Under the pieces are notes generated by a model, which saw only the letters and a list, made by a program, of their open reading frames with translations, did not search any database and was not told the DNA's origin. A DNA stretch of 42,581 nucleotides from an uncultured Sphingomonadales bacterium (GTDB taxonomy: Bacteria; Pseudomonadota; Alphaproteobacteria; Sphingomonadales; Sphingomonadaceae). The stretch's first letter is position 1. Each line of letters opens with the position of its first letter. The stretch spans positions 1 to 42,581 of the forward strand of contig CALCBC010000025.1 of the NCBI GenBank assembly GCA_937898525.1. The letters run 5' to 3'. Below are positions 16,986 to 25,225 of the stretch, piece after piece. A program made the position numbers and the translations under genes.

Positions 16986-18287
16986 ATGAACGTCTCGGCA
17001 GCCGCGAATACCGGGTTCACCGATCCGGCAGCCGAGGGCGAGGAGCCCGGCCGGCCGGTTTCCGCCGACGAGCGCATCGTCGCGCTCGACTTCATCCGCG
17101 GCATCGCCGTGCTAGGCATCCTGTTCGCCAACATCGTCGGGTTCGGGTACCCGATGATCGCCTATTTCTGGCCGCCCGCGCTCCAAGGCGGGGCGACGGA
17201 CGCAGACCGCTGGGTCTGGCTGTTTCAGTTCGTCACCGTTGACGGCAAGTTCCGCGGGCTTTTCACGCTGCTGTTCGGGGCCGGGATCTACCTTTTCATG
17301 GAGCGCGCCTGGGCGCGCGGGGAGGGGCGCTGGCTGCAGGCGAGGCGGTTGATCTGGCTGGCCGCGTTCGGCCTCGCGCACTTCTACTTGCTGTGGACCG
17401 GCGACATCCTGTTCCTCTACGCGGTCTCCGGGCTCGTCGCGTTGTCGATGATCAAGTGGCAGGCAAGGACCCAGCTTCGCGTCGGGCTGGTCTGGTACCT
17501 CGTCGCTTCGCTGATGTTCTCGCTCGTCATGGGCGGGCAGGCGGCGATGGAATCCCTTTCCTCCATCCAGGCGCAGCAGCCGGAGGCTTACGCGCAGATG
17601 CGCGAGGGGCTCGACCGGCTGGTCGCCAACGCAGAGAAGGAAGGCCGCGTTATGGCCGACGGCAGCTACGCCGAGATCGTCGCCTGGCGCCTCAGCGAGG
17701 AAAGCGCCAGCCTCGTCACCGAAGTGCCGTTCTTCGCGCTGCTGGAGACGATCCCGCTGATCCTGATCGGCATGGCCATGTATCGGTTCGGTCTGTTCGA
17801 CCGGCGCCTCGACCCGGCGAAGATGCGCCGCTGGGGGTGGATCGGGCTCATTTCCGGGGTCGTACTGTCGGTGCCGCTCGGCCTCTGGGTGGTGGCGCGG
17901 GACTTCCCGATGATGCTGACCCAGTTCGCCTTCAACGGTCCGTCGCAGTTCCTCCACCTGCCGATGGTGCTCGGCCTCGCGGCGCTGCTCGCGCTGTGGG
18001 CGCCAGGCGAGGCCGGGACCTGGCTCGGCAGCCGGCTCGTCGCTGCGGGGCGAATGGCGTTCAGCAACTACCTAGGCACCTCGCTCGTGCTGATGTTCGT
18101 GTTCCAGGGCTGGGCAGGCGGGCTCTACGGCCGGTTCCACCGGCCGGAGATGGTGCTCTTCGTGCTGGCGATGTGGGTGTTGATGCTGGCCTGGTCTAAG
18201 TGGTGGCTGGCCCGGTTCCGCTACGGTCCGCTCGAGTGGCTGTGGCGCTGCCTGACCTACAGCCATCTGTTCCCGCTGCGGAGATAG
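16986..18287 (+). CDS. DUF418-domain (YeiB-type) membrane protein
   Basis: A 433-residue polytopic inner-membrane protein with roughly ten hydrophobic segments. The N-terminal motif RIVALDFIRGIAVLGILFAN is the heparan-alpha-glucosaminide N-acetyltransferase/DUF1624-like start shared by YeiB proteins, and the C-terminal third (about 255-420, ending in a GPLEWLWR segment) is the DUF418 domain with SNYLGTSLVLMF. The biochemical role of this family is unknown; an acyl-transfer or small-molecule transport role has been proposed by analogy to membrane acyltransferases. GAGGGGG precedes the ATG. It is 34 bp after the Sel1-SPOR gene and probably co-transcribed. Confidence 0.88.
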   Translation: MNVSAAANTGFTDPAAEGEEPGRPVSADERIVALDFIRGIAVLGILFANIVGFGYPMIAYFWPPALQGGATDADRWVWLFQFVTVDGKFRGLFTLLFGAGIYLFMERAWARGEGRWLQARRLIWLAAFGLAHFYLLWTGDILFLYAVSGLVALSMIKWQARTQLRVGLVWYLVASLMFSLVMGGQAAMESLSSIQAQQPEAYAQMREGLDRLVANAEKEGRVMADGSYAEIVAWRLSEESASLVTEVPFFALLETIPLILIGMAMYRFGLFDRRLDPAKMRRWGWIGLISGVVLSVPLGLWVVARDFPMMLTQFAFNGPSQFLHLPMVLGLAALLALWAPGEAGTWLGSRLVAAGRMAFSNYLGTSLVLMFVFQGWAGGLYGRFHRPEMVLFVLAMWVLMLAWSKWWLARFRYGPLEWLWRCLTYSHLFPLRR

Positions 18288-18301
18288 AATCCGGCTTGCT
18301 A

Positions 18302-18318
18302 TTGCGACCTATTCGCAT
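18302..18318. promoter_or_regulatory. Candidate Fur box upstream of bfd
   Basis: Inverted arms TGCGA (18303-18307) and TCGCA (18313-18317) with a 5-bp AT-rich centre resemble the TGCNAA-type Fur operators described in Caulobacter. The site lies 34 bp upstream of the bfd start. It is a visual match only. Confidence 0.45.
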
Positions 18319-18351
18319 TAGATGGCGGCGCAGCAACGGAGTTCGCCTGCC

Positions 18352-18546
18352 ATGTACGTCTGCGTCTGCAACGCCATTCGCGATTCAGAGCTGCGCCACG
18401 TCGCGCGCCAGACCGAGGGCGATGTCGAAGCGGTCTATGCCTCGCTCGGGTGCGAGCCCCAGTGCTGCATGTGCCTCGAAGAAGCGGCCGAACTGATCGA
18501 CGAAGAGCGTTCGCTCGACCGGCGCCCGCGCCTCGTGGCCGCCTGA
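18352..18546 (+). CDS. bfd: Bacterioferritin-associated ferredoxin
   Basis: A 64-residue [2Fe-2S] protein that delivers electrons to bacterioferritin so stored ferric iron can be released. The start MYVCVCNAIRD is canonical. Cluster ligands Cys4, Cys6, Cys38 and Cys41 have the known Bfd spacing (CxC then CxxC, here within QCCMC); Cys34 and Cys39 are extra. ATG 18352 is preferred to the in-frame ATG at 18322 because of this N-terminus and a GGAG upstream. bfr follows on the same strand after 114 bp. Confidence 0.95.
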   Translation: MYVCVCNAIRDSELRHVARQTEGDVEAVYASLGCEPQCCMCLEEAAELIDEERSLDRRPRLVAA

Positions 18547-18556
18547 CGGGCGCACC

Positions 18557-18573
18557 TGATTATCATTCGCAAA
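18557..18573. promoter_or_regulatory. Candidate Fur box between bfd and bfr
   Basis: The minus-strand reading TTTGCGAATGATAATCA combines the alphaproteobacterial TGCGAA half with the classical ATGATAATCA half of the Fur consensus. It lies about 90 bp upstream of bfr, in AT-rich sequence, and could give bfr separate iron control. Visual match only. Confidence 0.55.
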
Positions 18574-18660
18574 CCCTAGGATTTCTGCCATTTTTTGCGT
18601 TTCCGGCCTTGCCGTCGGAGCCTGCGGGGCGCATCATCGAGGCCTTGCAGGAGATGCACG

Positions 18661-19143
18661 ATGCAAGGTGACCCGCAGGTCGTCGATTACCTCAACAAGG
18701 CGCTGACCAACGAGCTTACGGCGATCAACCAGTACTGGCTGCACTATCGCGTGCTGAAGAACTGGGGAATAGAGAAGCTCGCCGAGTACGAGCGCCACGA
18801 GTCGATCGACGAGATGAAGCACGCCGACACGCTGGCAGACCGCATCCTGTTTCTCGAGGGTCTCCCGAACTTCCAGGCGCTGCACAAGCTCAAGGTCGGA
18901 GAGACCGTCGAGGAGATTCTCAAGGCCGATCTCGCGCTCGAACTCGAAGCGATCCCGCTGCTGAAGGACGCGATCCAGCACTGCGAAAGCGTCCGCGACT
19001 ATGTCAGTCGCGAAATCTTCGAACGCATCCTGGAGAGCGAGGAAGAGCACGTCGATTTCCTCGAGACCCAGTTCGAGCTGATCGAGCGCATGGGCCTGCA
19101 GAACTACGTTCAGCTGCAGAGCGAGGCGGCCGAGAGCGACTGA
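18661..19143 (+). CDS. bfr: Bacterioferritin
   Basis: A 160-residue heme-containing ferritin that stores iron in a 24-mer shell in the cytoplasm. All ferroxidase residues sit at their E. coli positions: Glu18, Glu51, His54, Glu94, Glu127 and His130, and Met52 (in IDEMKHAD) is the axial heme ligand. This marks a true Bfr, not a non-heme ferritin. Start ATG 18661 with AGGAG upstream; the open frame extends 22 codons further but the extension is Arg/Ser-rich and unlike the family. It works with the adjacent bfd product. Confidence 0.98.
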   Translation: MQGDPQVVDYLNKALTNELTAINQYWLHYRVLKNWGIEKLAEYERHESIDEMKHADTLADRILFLEGLPNFQALHKLKVGETVEEILKADLALELEAIPLLKDAIQHCESVRDYVSREIFERILESEEEHVDFLETQFELIERMGLQNYVQLQSEAAESD

Positions 19144-19167
19144 CGCCGCCCGCGAACGGGCAGGCGG
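19144..19167 (+). other. GC-rich hairpin after bfr, possible weak terminator
   Basis: Right after the bfr stop, CGCC and GCCCG pair with CGGGC and GGCG across a CGAA loop with a single bulge. No T-run follows, so factor-independent termination is uncertain. Confidence 0.35.
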
Positions 19168-19192
19168 CGTGTCGCGGCGCGGAGTCGCGAAG

Positions 19193-19221
19193 CTGTCATC
19201 GAACTATCGCCAAAGCGTCAT
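19193..19221 (+). promoter_or_regulatory. Candidate Pho box with three 11-bp-spaced units
   Basis: CTGTCAT (19193-19199) matches the PhoB half-site perfectly. It is followed at exact 11-bp steps by CTATCGC (19204-19210, 4 of 7) and GCGTCAT (19215-19221, 5 of 7), with 4-bp spacers. This is the direct-repeat geometry of Pho boxes. It ends 43 bp before the start of the receptor gene of the phytase pair, which fits phosphate-starvation induction. Confidence 0.6.
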
Positions 19222-19264
19222 GACCGCCCCCTAGGGCGCCTCCGTCGATGGACGGAGGACGACA

Positions 19265-21658
19265 ATGAAGCTTCGGGGTCAACTTCTGGCCGGCTCGGCG
19301 TGCGCGATGCTGTCGCTTGCTGCGCCATATGCCGCGCTTGCCGAGGCCGGCGGTGTCTCGGGTGACGAAGGGGCGGCGCAGCCGCAAGCCAGCAACCAGA
19401 TCGTGGTGCAGGCGACGATCGGCTACCGCAACCGCAGCGACGCACCCGAGCCGATGCTGGTCTACGACGAGGAATATTTCCAGCGCTTTGAGCCGCTGAC
19501 CGCGGGCGACGCACTCAAGCGCGTGCCCTCGGTCACTTTCCTCAGCGACGTGATCGAGAGCGATGGCCCGCGTCTGCGCGGGCTCGACCCGGGCTACACG
19601 CAGATCCTGATCAATGGCGAGAAGGTACCAGGCCCCAATCCCGATCGCTCGTTCTTCCTCGACCGGATTCCCGCCGAACTGATCGATCGGGTCGAGATCG
19701 TCCGCTCTTCGTCGGCGCGGCGGACCGGGGATGCCGTTGCGGGGACGATCAACATCGTGCTGCGCGATGCCTTCGCGCTCGATGGCGGCTACGTGAAGGG
19801 CGGCGGGCTGCGCTTCGATGACGGCGAGATCAAGCCCACCGCTGGCATCTACTTCGGTGGTCCGCTCGGGCCGGGACGCGTGCTCGTCGGAGCCAACCTG
19901 CAGGGGCGCTACAACCCGAAACGGAAGATCAGCTTCCGCTACGGTGATTCGCCCGAGAACGATCCCGACTACGCGACCAACGAATTCGACAACCGCGAGG
20001 ACCAGAGCGACATCCGCGACGGCACCGACTACGCGGTCAACGCGAGCTGGGGCATCGACGGGGCGACGACCGACTTCGAGATCGGCGGTCACTTCGTGCG
20101 CACCGACCGTACCGAGACCGAGCGCAGCCTCGAGTACAACGTGCCTTCCGGCGAGCCGGGGCCGATCCGCTTCGAGGAGGACGACGAGCCCGGCCTGGTG
20201 ACTCACGCCTACCAGCTCGAGCAGATCGAGCAGGACAGTTGGGCGGTTTCCGGCAAACTGTCGCACGAGTGGGCGTTCGGCGAGACCTCGTTCAAGGCCG
20301 GATACGCCCGCTTCAACGAGCGGGTCGACGCAACCGAGACCGAAGTCGATTTCGAGACCGGTGAGGAGGGCGATCCCGCGAACCCCGAGTGGGAAAGCGA
20401 GCGAGTCCGCACGCGCAACGTCGACGAGGAGTTCTCGCTGGCGCTCGATCACGCCGTTCCGCTGACGATGGACATCGATTTGGGGGTCGGGGCATTCTGG
20501 CAGGACAAGGACCGTCAGACCGACATTTCCGAAGCCGAGCAAGAAGACGAGCTCGACGGGCGCGACTGGAACCCGTTCACCGACTCGCCCGCCCGGCTAA
20601 TCGGCGCGTTCGAGAATTTCCAGCCGGTCGCAGGCGGGCTCGGCAGCGTCGAGGAGAAGCGTTTCGATCTCTACGCGTTGCTCGAGGGCGATCACGGAGA
20701 TCTTAGTTGGGAGGCCGGTCTGAGGTGGGAACGGACCGACGTGCAAATCGTCGACCTGACCGCGGATCCCGACGAGGCCGTGAACGACAACACATACGAT
20801 CACTTCCTCCCATCGGCTTCGCTCAAGTACGCGGTCGGCAACGGCCGGATCACCGCTTCGGCAGCGCGCACCGTGCGTCGTCCGCAGTTCGACCATATCT
20901 CGCCGGTGCTCCTCGAGGAGGAGCTTGGCGACAACGACTTCCTCGGCAATCCGCTGCTCAGGCCCGAGAAGGCCTGGGGCATCGATCTGGGCTACGAACA
21001 CCGGCTCGGGCGGACCGGGGTGATCGGTGTCAACCTGTTCTACCGCGACGTGAGTGACCTCGTTGAACTGGCGACCCTGCTCGACGCGGACGGGAACCCG
21101 GTCCCTGGCTCGGCGCAGGACGAGGGCGACGAAGAAGTCGTCGCCTTCGTGCTGCGGCCGCAGAACGTCGGCGATGGCGAGGTCTACGGGATCGAGTTCG
21201 ACCTCTCGGCCGACCTCGCCTTCCTCGGCCTGCCGAATACCGGCGTATTCGGCAATCTCTCGCTGCTCGACAGCAAGGTGACCGACGCGTTCGGCGAGCG
21301 GCGATTCAACAACCAGTCGGACGTGGTCTACAACTTCGGCGTGATCCAGAACCTGCCGCGCGCGGGCGTGGCCTTCGGGGCAACCTACCGCAAGCAGGGT
21401 TCGGCCTATAGCCGAGTTGTCAGCGAGGAGGTGACCACGACCTACGGCGCCGATCTCGAGGTCTTCATTGAGAAGCGCTTCGGCAACCACTTCACGATCC
21501 GCGCGGTCGGCTCGAACCTGCTCAACGGCAGGAAGCGCGAGGTGTTCAACAAGTTCGACACCATCGGCGACCAGGTGGGCCGTGATTTCGACGAGTACGA
21601 GCTCGAGGCCGAGGAAGCCGGTCCCGTGTTCCAGCTTGTCGGGAGGTATGCGTTCTGA
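19265..21658 (+). CDS. TonB-dependent outer-membrane receptor (probable phytate receptor)
   Basis: A 797-residue TonB receptor. A signal peptide (1-26, ending YAALA) precedes a plug domain of about 120 residues (GDALKRVPSV, RLRGLDPGYTQILINGEKVPG, ERVEIV-like IDRVEIVRSSSARRTGDAVAGT minus its ends) and a 22-strand barrel ending in the outer-membrane sorting residue Phe (GRYAF). Its stop overlaps the phytase start by one base (TGATG), so the two are translationally coupled. Genomic pairing of beta-propeller phytases with TonB receptors is known in Gram-negatives, and phytate or an inositol phosphate is the likely ligand; this is inference from context. The barrel has many acidic stretches (EDQSDIRDGTD, DISEAEQEDELDG), odd for an anion receptor, possibly Ca-binding loops. 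Confidence 0.93.
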   Translation: MKLRGQLLAGSACAMLSLAAPYAALAEAGGVSGDEGAAQPQASNQIVVQATIGYRNRSDAPEPMLVYDEEYFQRFEPLTAGDALKRVPSVTFLSDVIESDGPRLRGLDPGYTQILINGEKVPGPNPDRSFFLDRIPAELIDRVEIVRSSSARRTGDAVAGTINIVLRDAFALDGGYVKGGGLRFDDGEIKPTAGIYFGGPLGPGRVLVGANLQGRYNPKRKISFRYGDSPENDPDYATNEFDNREDQSDIRDGTDYAVNASWGIDGATTDFEIGGHFVRTDRTETERSLEYNVPSGEPGPIRFEEDDEPGLVTHAYQLEQIEQDSWAVSGKLSHEWAFGETSFKAGYARFNERVDATETEVDFETGEEGDPANPEWESERVRTRNVDEEFSLALDHAVPLTMDIDLGVGAFWQDKDRQTDISEAEQEDELDGRDWNPFTDSPARLIGAFENFQPVAGGLGSVEEKRFDLYALLEGDHGDLSWEAGLRWERTDVQIVDLTADPDEAVNDNTYDHFLPSASLKYAVGNGRITASAARTVRRPQFDHISPVLLEEELGDNDFLGNPLLRPEKAWGIDLGYEHRLGRTGVIGVNLFYRDVSDLVELATLLDADGNPVPGSAQDEGDEEVVAFVLRPQNVGDGEVYGIEFDLSADLAFLGLPNTGVFGNLSLLDSKVTDAFGERRFNNQSDVVYNFGVIQNLPRAGVAFGATYRKQGSAYSRVVSEEVTTTYGADLEVFIEKRFGNHFTIRAVGSNLLNGRKREVFNKFDTIGDQVGRDFDEYELEAEEAGPVFQLVGRYAF

Positions 21659-22674
21659 TGCGCGCCCCGTCGATCCTCACCCTGGCGGGTTTGCTCGCCG
21701 CGTGTGCCACCACGCCCGTCGGACTGCCCCCGGTCGAGGTGGTCGCCGTTGCCGAGACCGACCCGGTCGGCACCGCTGCCGAGGATGCGGCGGACGACCC
21801 GGCGATCTGGCGCAACCGAGCCGACCCGGCCGCGAGCCGCATCGTCGGCACCGACAAGAAAGCGGGGCTGCACGTCTACGACCTCTCGGGCCGCACGCTG
21901 TTCAGCGAGACTTCGGGCCTGATCAACAACGTCGACCTCGCCGAGCTGCCCGACGGGCGCGTCGTCGTCGTCGCCAGCGACCGCAACGACCCGGCCAACG
22001 CCAGGCTGCGCGTGTGGCAGATGGACCCGGCGAATGGCGCGTTGACACTGCTCGCCACGACACCCGGCGGGGAGGGTGAAGGCTACGGCTTCTGCCTGCG
22101 CCGTGACGGCGAGGCCCTGCACGCGTTCTCCGCGCTCAAGCATGGCACGGTCGAGGAATACCGCCTGACGTTCCCCGGCGGCGGCGAGCTCCGCTCCGAG
22201 CACTTGCGCACGCGCCGCATTCCGACGCAGATCGAAGGCTGTGTCGCCGACCCGCGCGACGGGACGCTCTACGTCGGCGAGGAGGCTGGCGGACTGTGGC
22301 GCTTCGGTGCGGAGGAAACGCGCGGGGAACTGGTGGTGCCGATCGACAACCGATACCTCGTCGCGGACCTTGAAGGGCTCGCGCTGATTCCCGAGGGTGC
22401 GGACGGCGGCTGGTTGGTTGCCTCGAGTCAGGGCGACAACGCTTTCGCGGTGTTCCGCCTGCCCGGCCTCGAGCCGGTCGGACGATTTCGCGTAGCGCGC
22501 GGCGCGTTCGGATCGGTCGAGGAAACCGACGGGATCGATCTCGTTGCCGGCGACTTCGGGCCGCGCTTCCCGGGCGGGCTGTTCGTCGCGCAGGATGGAG
22601 ACAACGCCCCGCGCGCGCAGAACTTCAAGCTCGTGCCATGGGCGGCGATCAAGGCTGCGCTGGGAATCGACTAA
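21658..22674 (+). CDS. Beta-propeller phytase (3-phytase) lipoprotein
   Basis: A 338-residue enzyme that removes phosphate from myo-inositol hexakisphosphate in a Ca-dependent way. The N-terminus is a lipoprotein signal with Cys16 in LAGLLAAC, so it should be membrane-anchored. Family signatures are clear: DDPAIW near residue 46, GTDKKAGLHVYDLSG, NNVDL, GEGYGFC, IEGCVADPRDGTLYVGEE, DLEGLAL, SSQGDNAFAVF and ETDGIDL, the acidic ones being calcium and phosphate-site residues. It is the second gene of the receptor-phytase operon behind a candidate Pho box. This places phytate binding at the surface and hydrolysis at the periplasmic or membrane face. Confidence 0.95.
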   Translation: MRAPSILTLAGLLAACATTPVGLPPVEVVAVAETDPVGTAAEDAADDPAIWRNRADPAASRIVGTDKKAGLHVYDLSGRTLFSETSGLINNVDLAELPDGRVVVVASDRNDPANARLRVWQMDPANGALTLLATTPGGEGEGYGFCLRRDGEALHAFSALKHGTVEEYRLTFPGGGELRSEHLRTRRIPTQIEGCVADPRDGTLYVGEEAGGLWRFGAEETRGELVVPIDNRYLVADLEGLALIPEGADGGWLVASSQGDNAFAVFRLPGLEPVGRFRVARGAFGSVEETDGIDLVAGDFGPRFPGGLFVAQDGDNAPRAQNFKLVPWAAIKAALGID

Positions 22675-22719
22675 CCCTTCAGGCGTGCTAGATCTCTCGC
22701 AAAACACGGGAGGACAAGG

Positions 22720-24891
22720 ATGAAGGGCTGGGCCGCGAAGGGACTGGTGGGCGCGGCGCTGGCGTCACTGGCGCTGGCGCAGGCGGCGGGGCAGACGGTG
22801 ACACCGCCGTCGATCGCGATCTCGCCGGTCACCGACGTGATGATCCAGAAACCCGATCCCCGCGACTGGCTGAGCTGGCGGCGCACGCTCGATTCGTGGG
22901 GCTATAGCCCGCTCGACCAGATCAACCGCGCCAACGTGCACCAGCTGCGCATGGTCTGGGTCCGGCCGCTCGACGCCGGGCACCAGGAAGGCACGCCGCT
23001 GGTCCACGACGGGACCATGTACTTCCCGGGACCGAGCGACACGATCACCGCGCTCGACGCCGCTTCCGGCGACGTGCTGTGGATCCACAAGCGCGAGCTG
23101 CCCAAGGACCTGTCCGAGCACCTGACCTTCCCCGACACCAACCGCAACCTCGCGATCTACGGCGAGCTGATCATTGCTCGCGGTTCGGACGACTACCTTT
23201 ACGCGGTCAACGCGCGGACCGGCGAGCTCGCCTGGGAAACCCAGATTCTCGACTATACGAAAGGCGCCAAACAGAGCTCGGGACCGATCATCGCCGAGGG
23301 GCTGGCGATCACCGGCCGCTCGTGTGAACCCGAGGGCGGGCCCGACGCCTGCGTGATCACCGCGCACGACGCGAAGACGGGGCGAGAGGTGTGGCGAACG
23401 AGCACGATCGCGCGCGGCGACGATCCCAATGACGCTACCTGGGGTGGCTTGCCGCTCGAGAAGCGCATGCAGGTAGGCGCGTGGATGATCCCGAGCTACG
23501 ATCCCGAGCTAGGCCTCGTCTACATGGGCACATCGGTCAGCACGCCGGCGCCGAAGTTCATGCTCGCGGGGAACGAACACGACTACCTCTACCACAACTC
23601 GACGCTGGCGCTCGACGTGAAGACCGGACGGATCGTCTGGCACTACCAGCATGTCGTCGACCACTGGGATCTCGACCACCCGTTCCCGCGCATCCTCCTC
23701 GACGAGCAGGTCGCGCCCGATCCAAGCGAGGTCACCTGGATCAACCCGAACATCGACCGCTCGAAGACCTACAAGGTCGTCACCGGCGTTCCTGGCAAGA
23801 CCGGCATCGTCTACACGCTCGACCGGCAGACCGGCGAGTTCCTGTGGGCGCGGCCGACAGTGATGCAGAACGTCGTCCAGTCGATCGACGGCGCGACCGG
23901 CAAGGTCACGGTCAATCCCGAAACGCTATTCACCGAGATCGGCCAGCGGCGCTTCATCTGCCCGTCCTCGACAGGCGGTGCGAACTACCAGGCGCCAGCC
24001 TACAGCCCGTTGACCCGGACTATGTATTTCCCGGCGCAGCAGCTGTGCATGAACAGCGTCGCCGTCGCGCCCAACTGGGAAAACCCCGGCTACTCGATCG
24101 CCTCGCAGATCGCGCTTTCGCCCGAAGCAGACAACAAGCTCGGGGTGATTACCGCGGTCAACGCGGTCACCGGGCGGACCGAGTGGAAATACGCGATCCG
24201 TGCCGGGATGCAGTCGTTGCTGACCACTGGCGGCGGGCTGCTGTTCTCGGGCGATTCCGCCGGGCGTTTCCGCGCGCACGACCAGGAAACGGGCCGCGTG
24301 CTGTGGGAGATGAACCTCGGCTCGCCGGTCACCGGCTACCCGGTCACTTTCGAAGTCGGCGGTCACCAGTACGTCGCGGTCTCGACCGGGTTCTGGCTCG
24401 GCGACAGTTTCACGCCCGAAATCATCAAGGGCTCTCAGGGGACGCTGTTCGTGTTCGCGCTGCCCGCGGCCGGCATCGGTCATCAGGGCCCGCCGCGCAT
24501 GCCGATCAACCCGGCCGGCCGGGCGATCGAGGTCGATCCGCCCGCTGCCCCGCAGCGCAGCGTGCGCGAGGGTGTGTTCAGTGCCGCACAGGCGCAGGCG
24601 GGCCGGCGTGTCTATGCCGCAAGCTGCGCCGCGTGCCACGGCGCCACCTTCAGCCCCGCGGGCGGCGTGCCCCCGGTGCAGGGTCCGGTGTTCCTCGCCA
24701 ACTGGCGCGGACGCTCGCTGGCCGAGCTCTATGCCAAGGTTCGCGCCATGCCGCCCGGTGCCGAGGGCTCGCTGCCAGCTTTGGACTACCTTGCCGTCAC
24801 CGCCTACCTGCTCGAAGCCAACGGCTTCCCGGCAGGCGAGCCGTTGTCTGCCGAAGACGCGGCATTGCGTGCGATCGGATTCGGAGAATGA
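22720..24891 (+). CDS. PQQ-dependent quinohemoprotein dehydrogenase with C-terminal cytochrome c
   Basis: A 723-residue periplasmic alcohol dehydrogenase-type enzyme. The signal peptide covers about 1-24. An eight-bladed PQQ propeller follows, with W-motif repeats such as LYAVNARTGELAWE and ALDVKTGRIVWHYQ, and the active-site segment VDHWDLDHP. The extra cysteines in GRSCEPEGGPDACVITAHD replace the usual adjacent pair. A cytochrome c domain closes the protein: heme motif CAACH at 636-640 with Met677 as likely sixth ligand. Electrons pass from substrate through PQQ to heme and then to the respiratory chain. Substrate is unknown. The gene starts 45 bp after phytase with a GGGAGGA site and may share its transcript. 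No pqq biosynthesis genes lie in the window. Confidence 0.93.
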   Translation: MKGWAAKGLVGAALASLALAQAAGQTVTPPSIAISPVTDVMIQKPDPRDWLSWRRTLDSWGYSPLDQINRANVHQLRMVWVRPLDAGHQEGTPLVHDGTMYFPGPSDTITALDAASGDVLWIHKRELPKDLSEHLTFPDTNRNLAIYGELIIARGSDDYLYAVNARTGELAWETQILDYTKGAKQSSGPIIAEGLAITGRSCEPEGGPDACVITAHDAKTGREVWRTSTIARGDDPNDATWGGLPLEKRMQVGAWMIPSYDPELGLVYMGTSVSTPAPKFMLAGNEHDYLYHNSTLALDVKTGRIVWHYQHVVDHWDLDHPFPRILLDEQVAPDPSEVTWINPNIDRSKTYKVVTGVPGKTGIVYTLDRQTGEFLWARPTVMQNVVQSIDGATGKVTVNPETLFTEIGQRRFICPSSTGGANYQAPAYSPLTRTMYFPAQQLCMNSVAVAPNWENPGYSIASQIALSPEADNKLGVITAVNAVTGRTEWKYAIRAGMQSLLTTGGGLLFSGDSAGRFRAHDQETGRVLWEMNLGSPVTGYPVTFEVGGHQYVAVSTGFWLGDSFTPEIIKGSQGTLFVFALPAAGIGHQGPPRMPINPAGRAIEVDPPAAPQRSVREGVFSAAQAQAGRRVYAASCAACHGATFSPAGGVPPVQGPVFLANWRGRSLAELYAKVRAMPPGAEGSLPALDYLAVTAYLLEANGFPAGEPLSAEDAALRAIGFGE

Positions 24892-25220
24892 CCGTGACCA
24901 GACCGCTTGTCGCCGCTCTTGCCGCCGCGCTGGCGCTCGCCAGCTGCAGCGAGGCCGCGCCGGTGACGCCGGTACCGAAGGAGACTATCCGGCCAGCGAA
25001 GTCCGGCTCGGGAACCGGGACGGTCACGGCGGTTGACGCCGATGGCGGATCGGTCACGATCGCTCACGGGCCGATGCCCGAGATCGGCTGGTCGGCGATG
25101 ACGATGACCTTTGAAGCCGATCCCGCCCTGCTTGCCGGTCTGGTCGAGGGTGACGCGGTCGCTTTCGAGCTCACGATCGCCGACGGCCGCAACATGGTCA
25201 CCGCGTTGCGCAAGCCGTAG
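24888..25220 (+). CDS. CusF-like copper-binding lipoprotein
   Basis: A 110-residue small OB-fold protein. The lipobox LASC gives Cys20. The copper site of CusF (His36, Trp44, Met47, Met49) is reproduced at His60, Trp68, Met71 and Met73 with identical spacing (IAHGPMPEIGWSAMTMTF), so Cu(I)/Ag(I) binding through a Met2His site and a cation-pi Trp is well supported. ATG 24888 overlaps the dehydrogenase stop (ATGA), so the pair is translationally coupled. No CusCBA pump is nearby. The coupling to a quinohemoprotein suggests either a copper-linked electron path or metal protection for the enzyme, which is speculative. Confidence 0.9.
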   Translation: MTVTRPLVAALAAALALASCSEAAPVTPVPKETIRPAKSGSGTGTVTAVDADGGSVTIAHGPMPEIGWSAMTMTFEADPALLAGLVEGDAVAFELTIADGRNMVTALRKP

Positions 25221-25225
25221 CTGCG

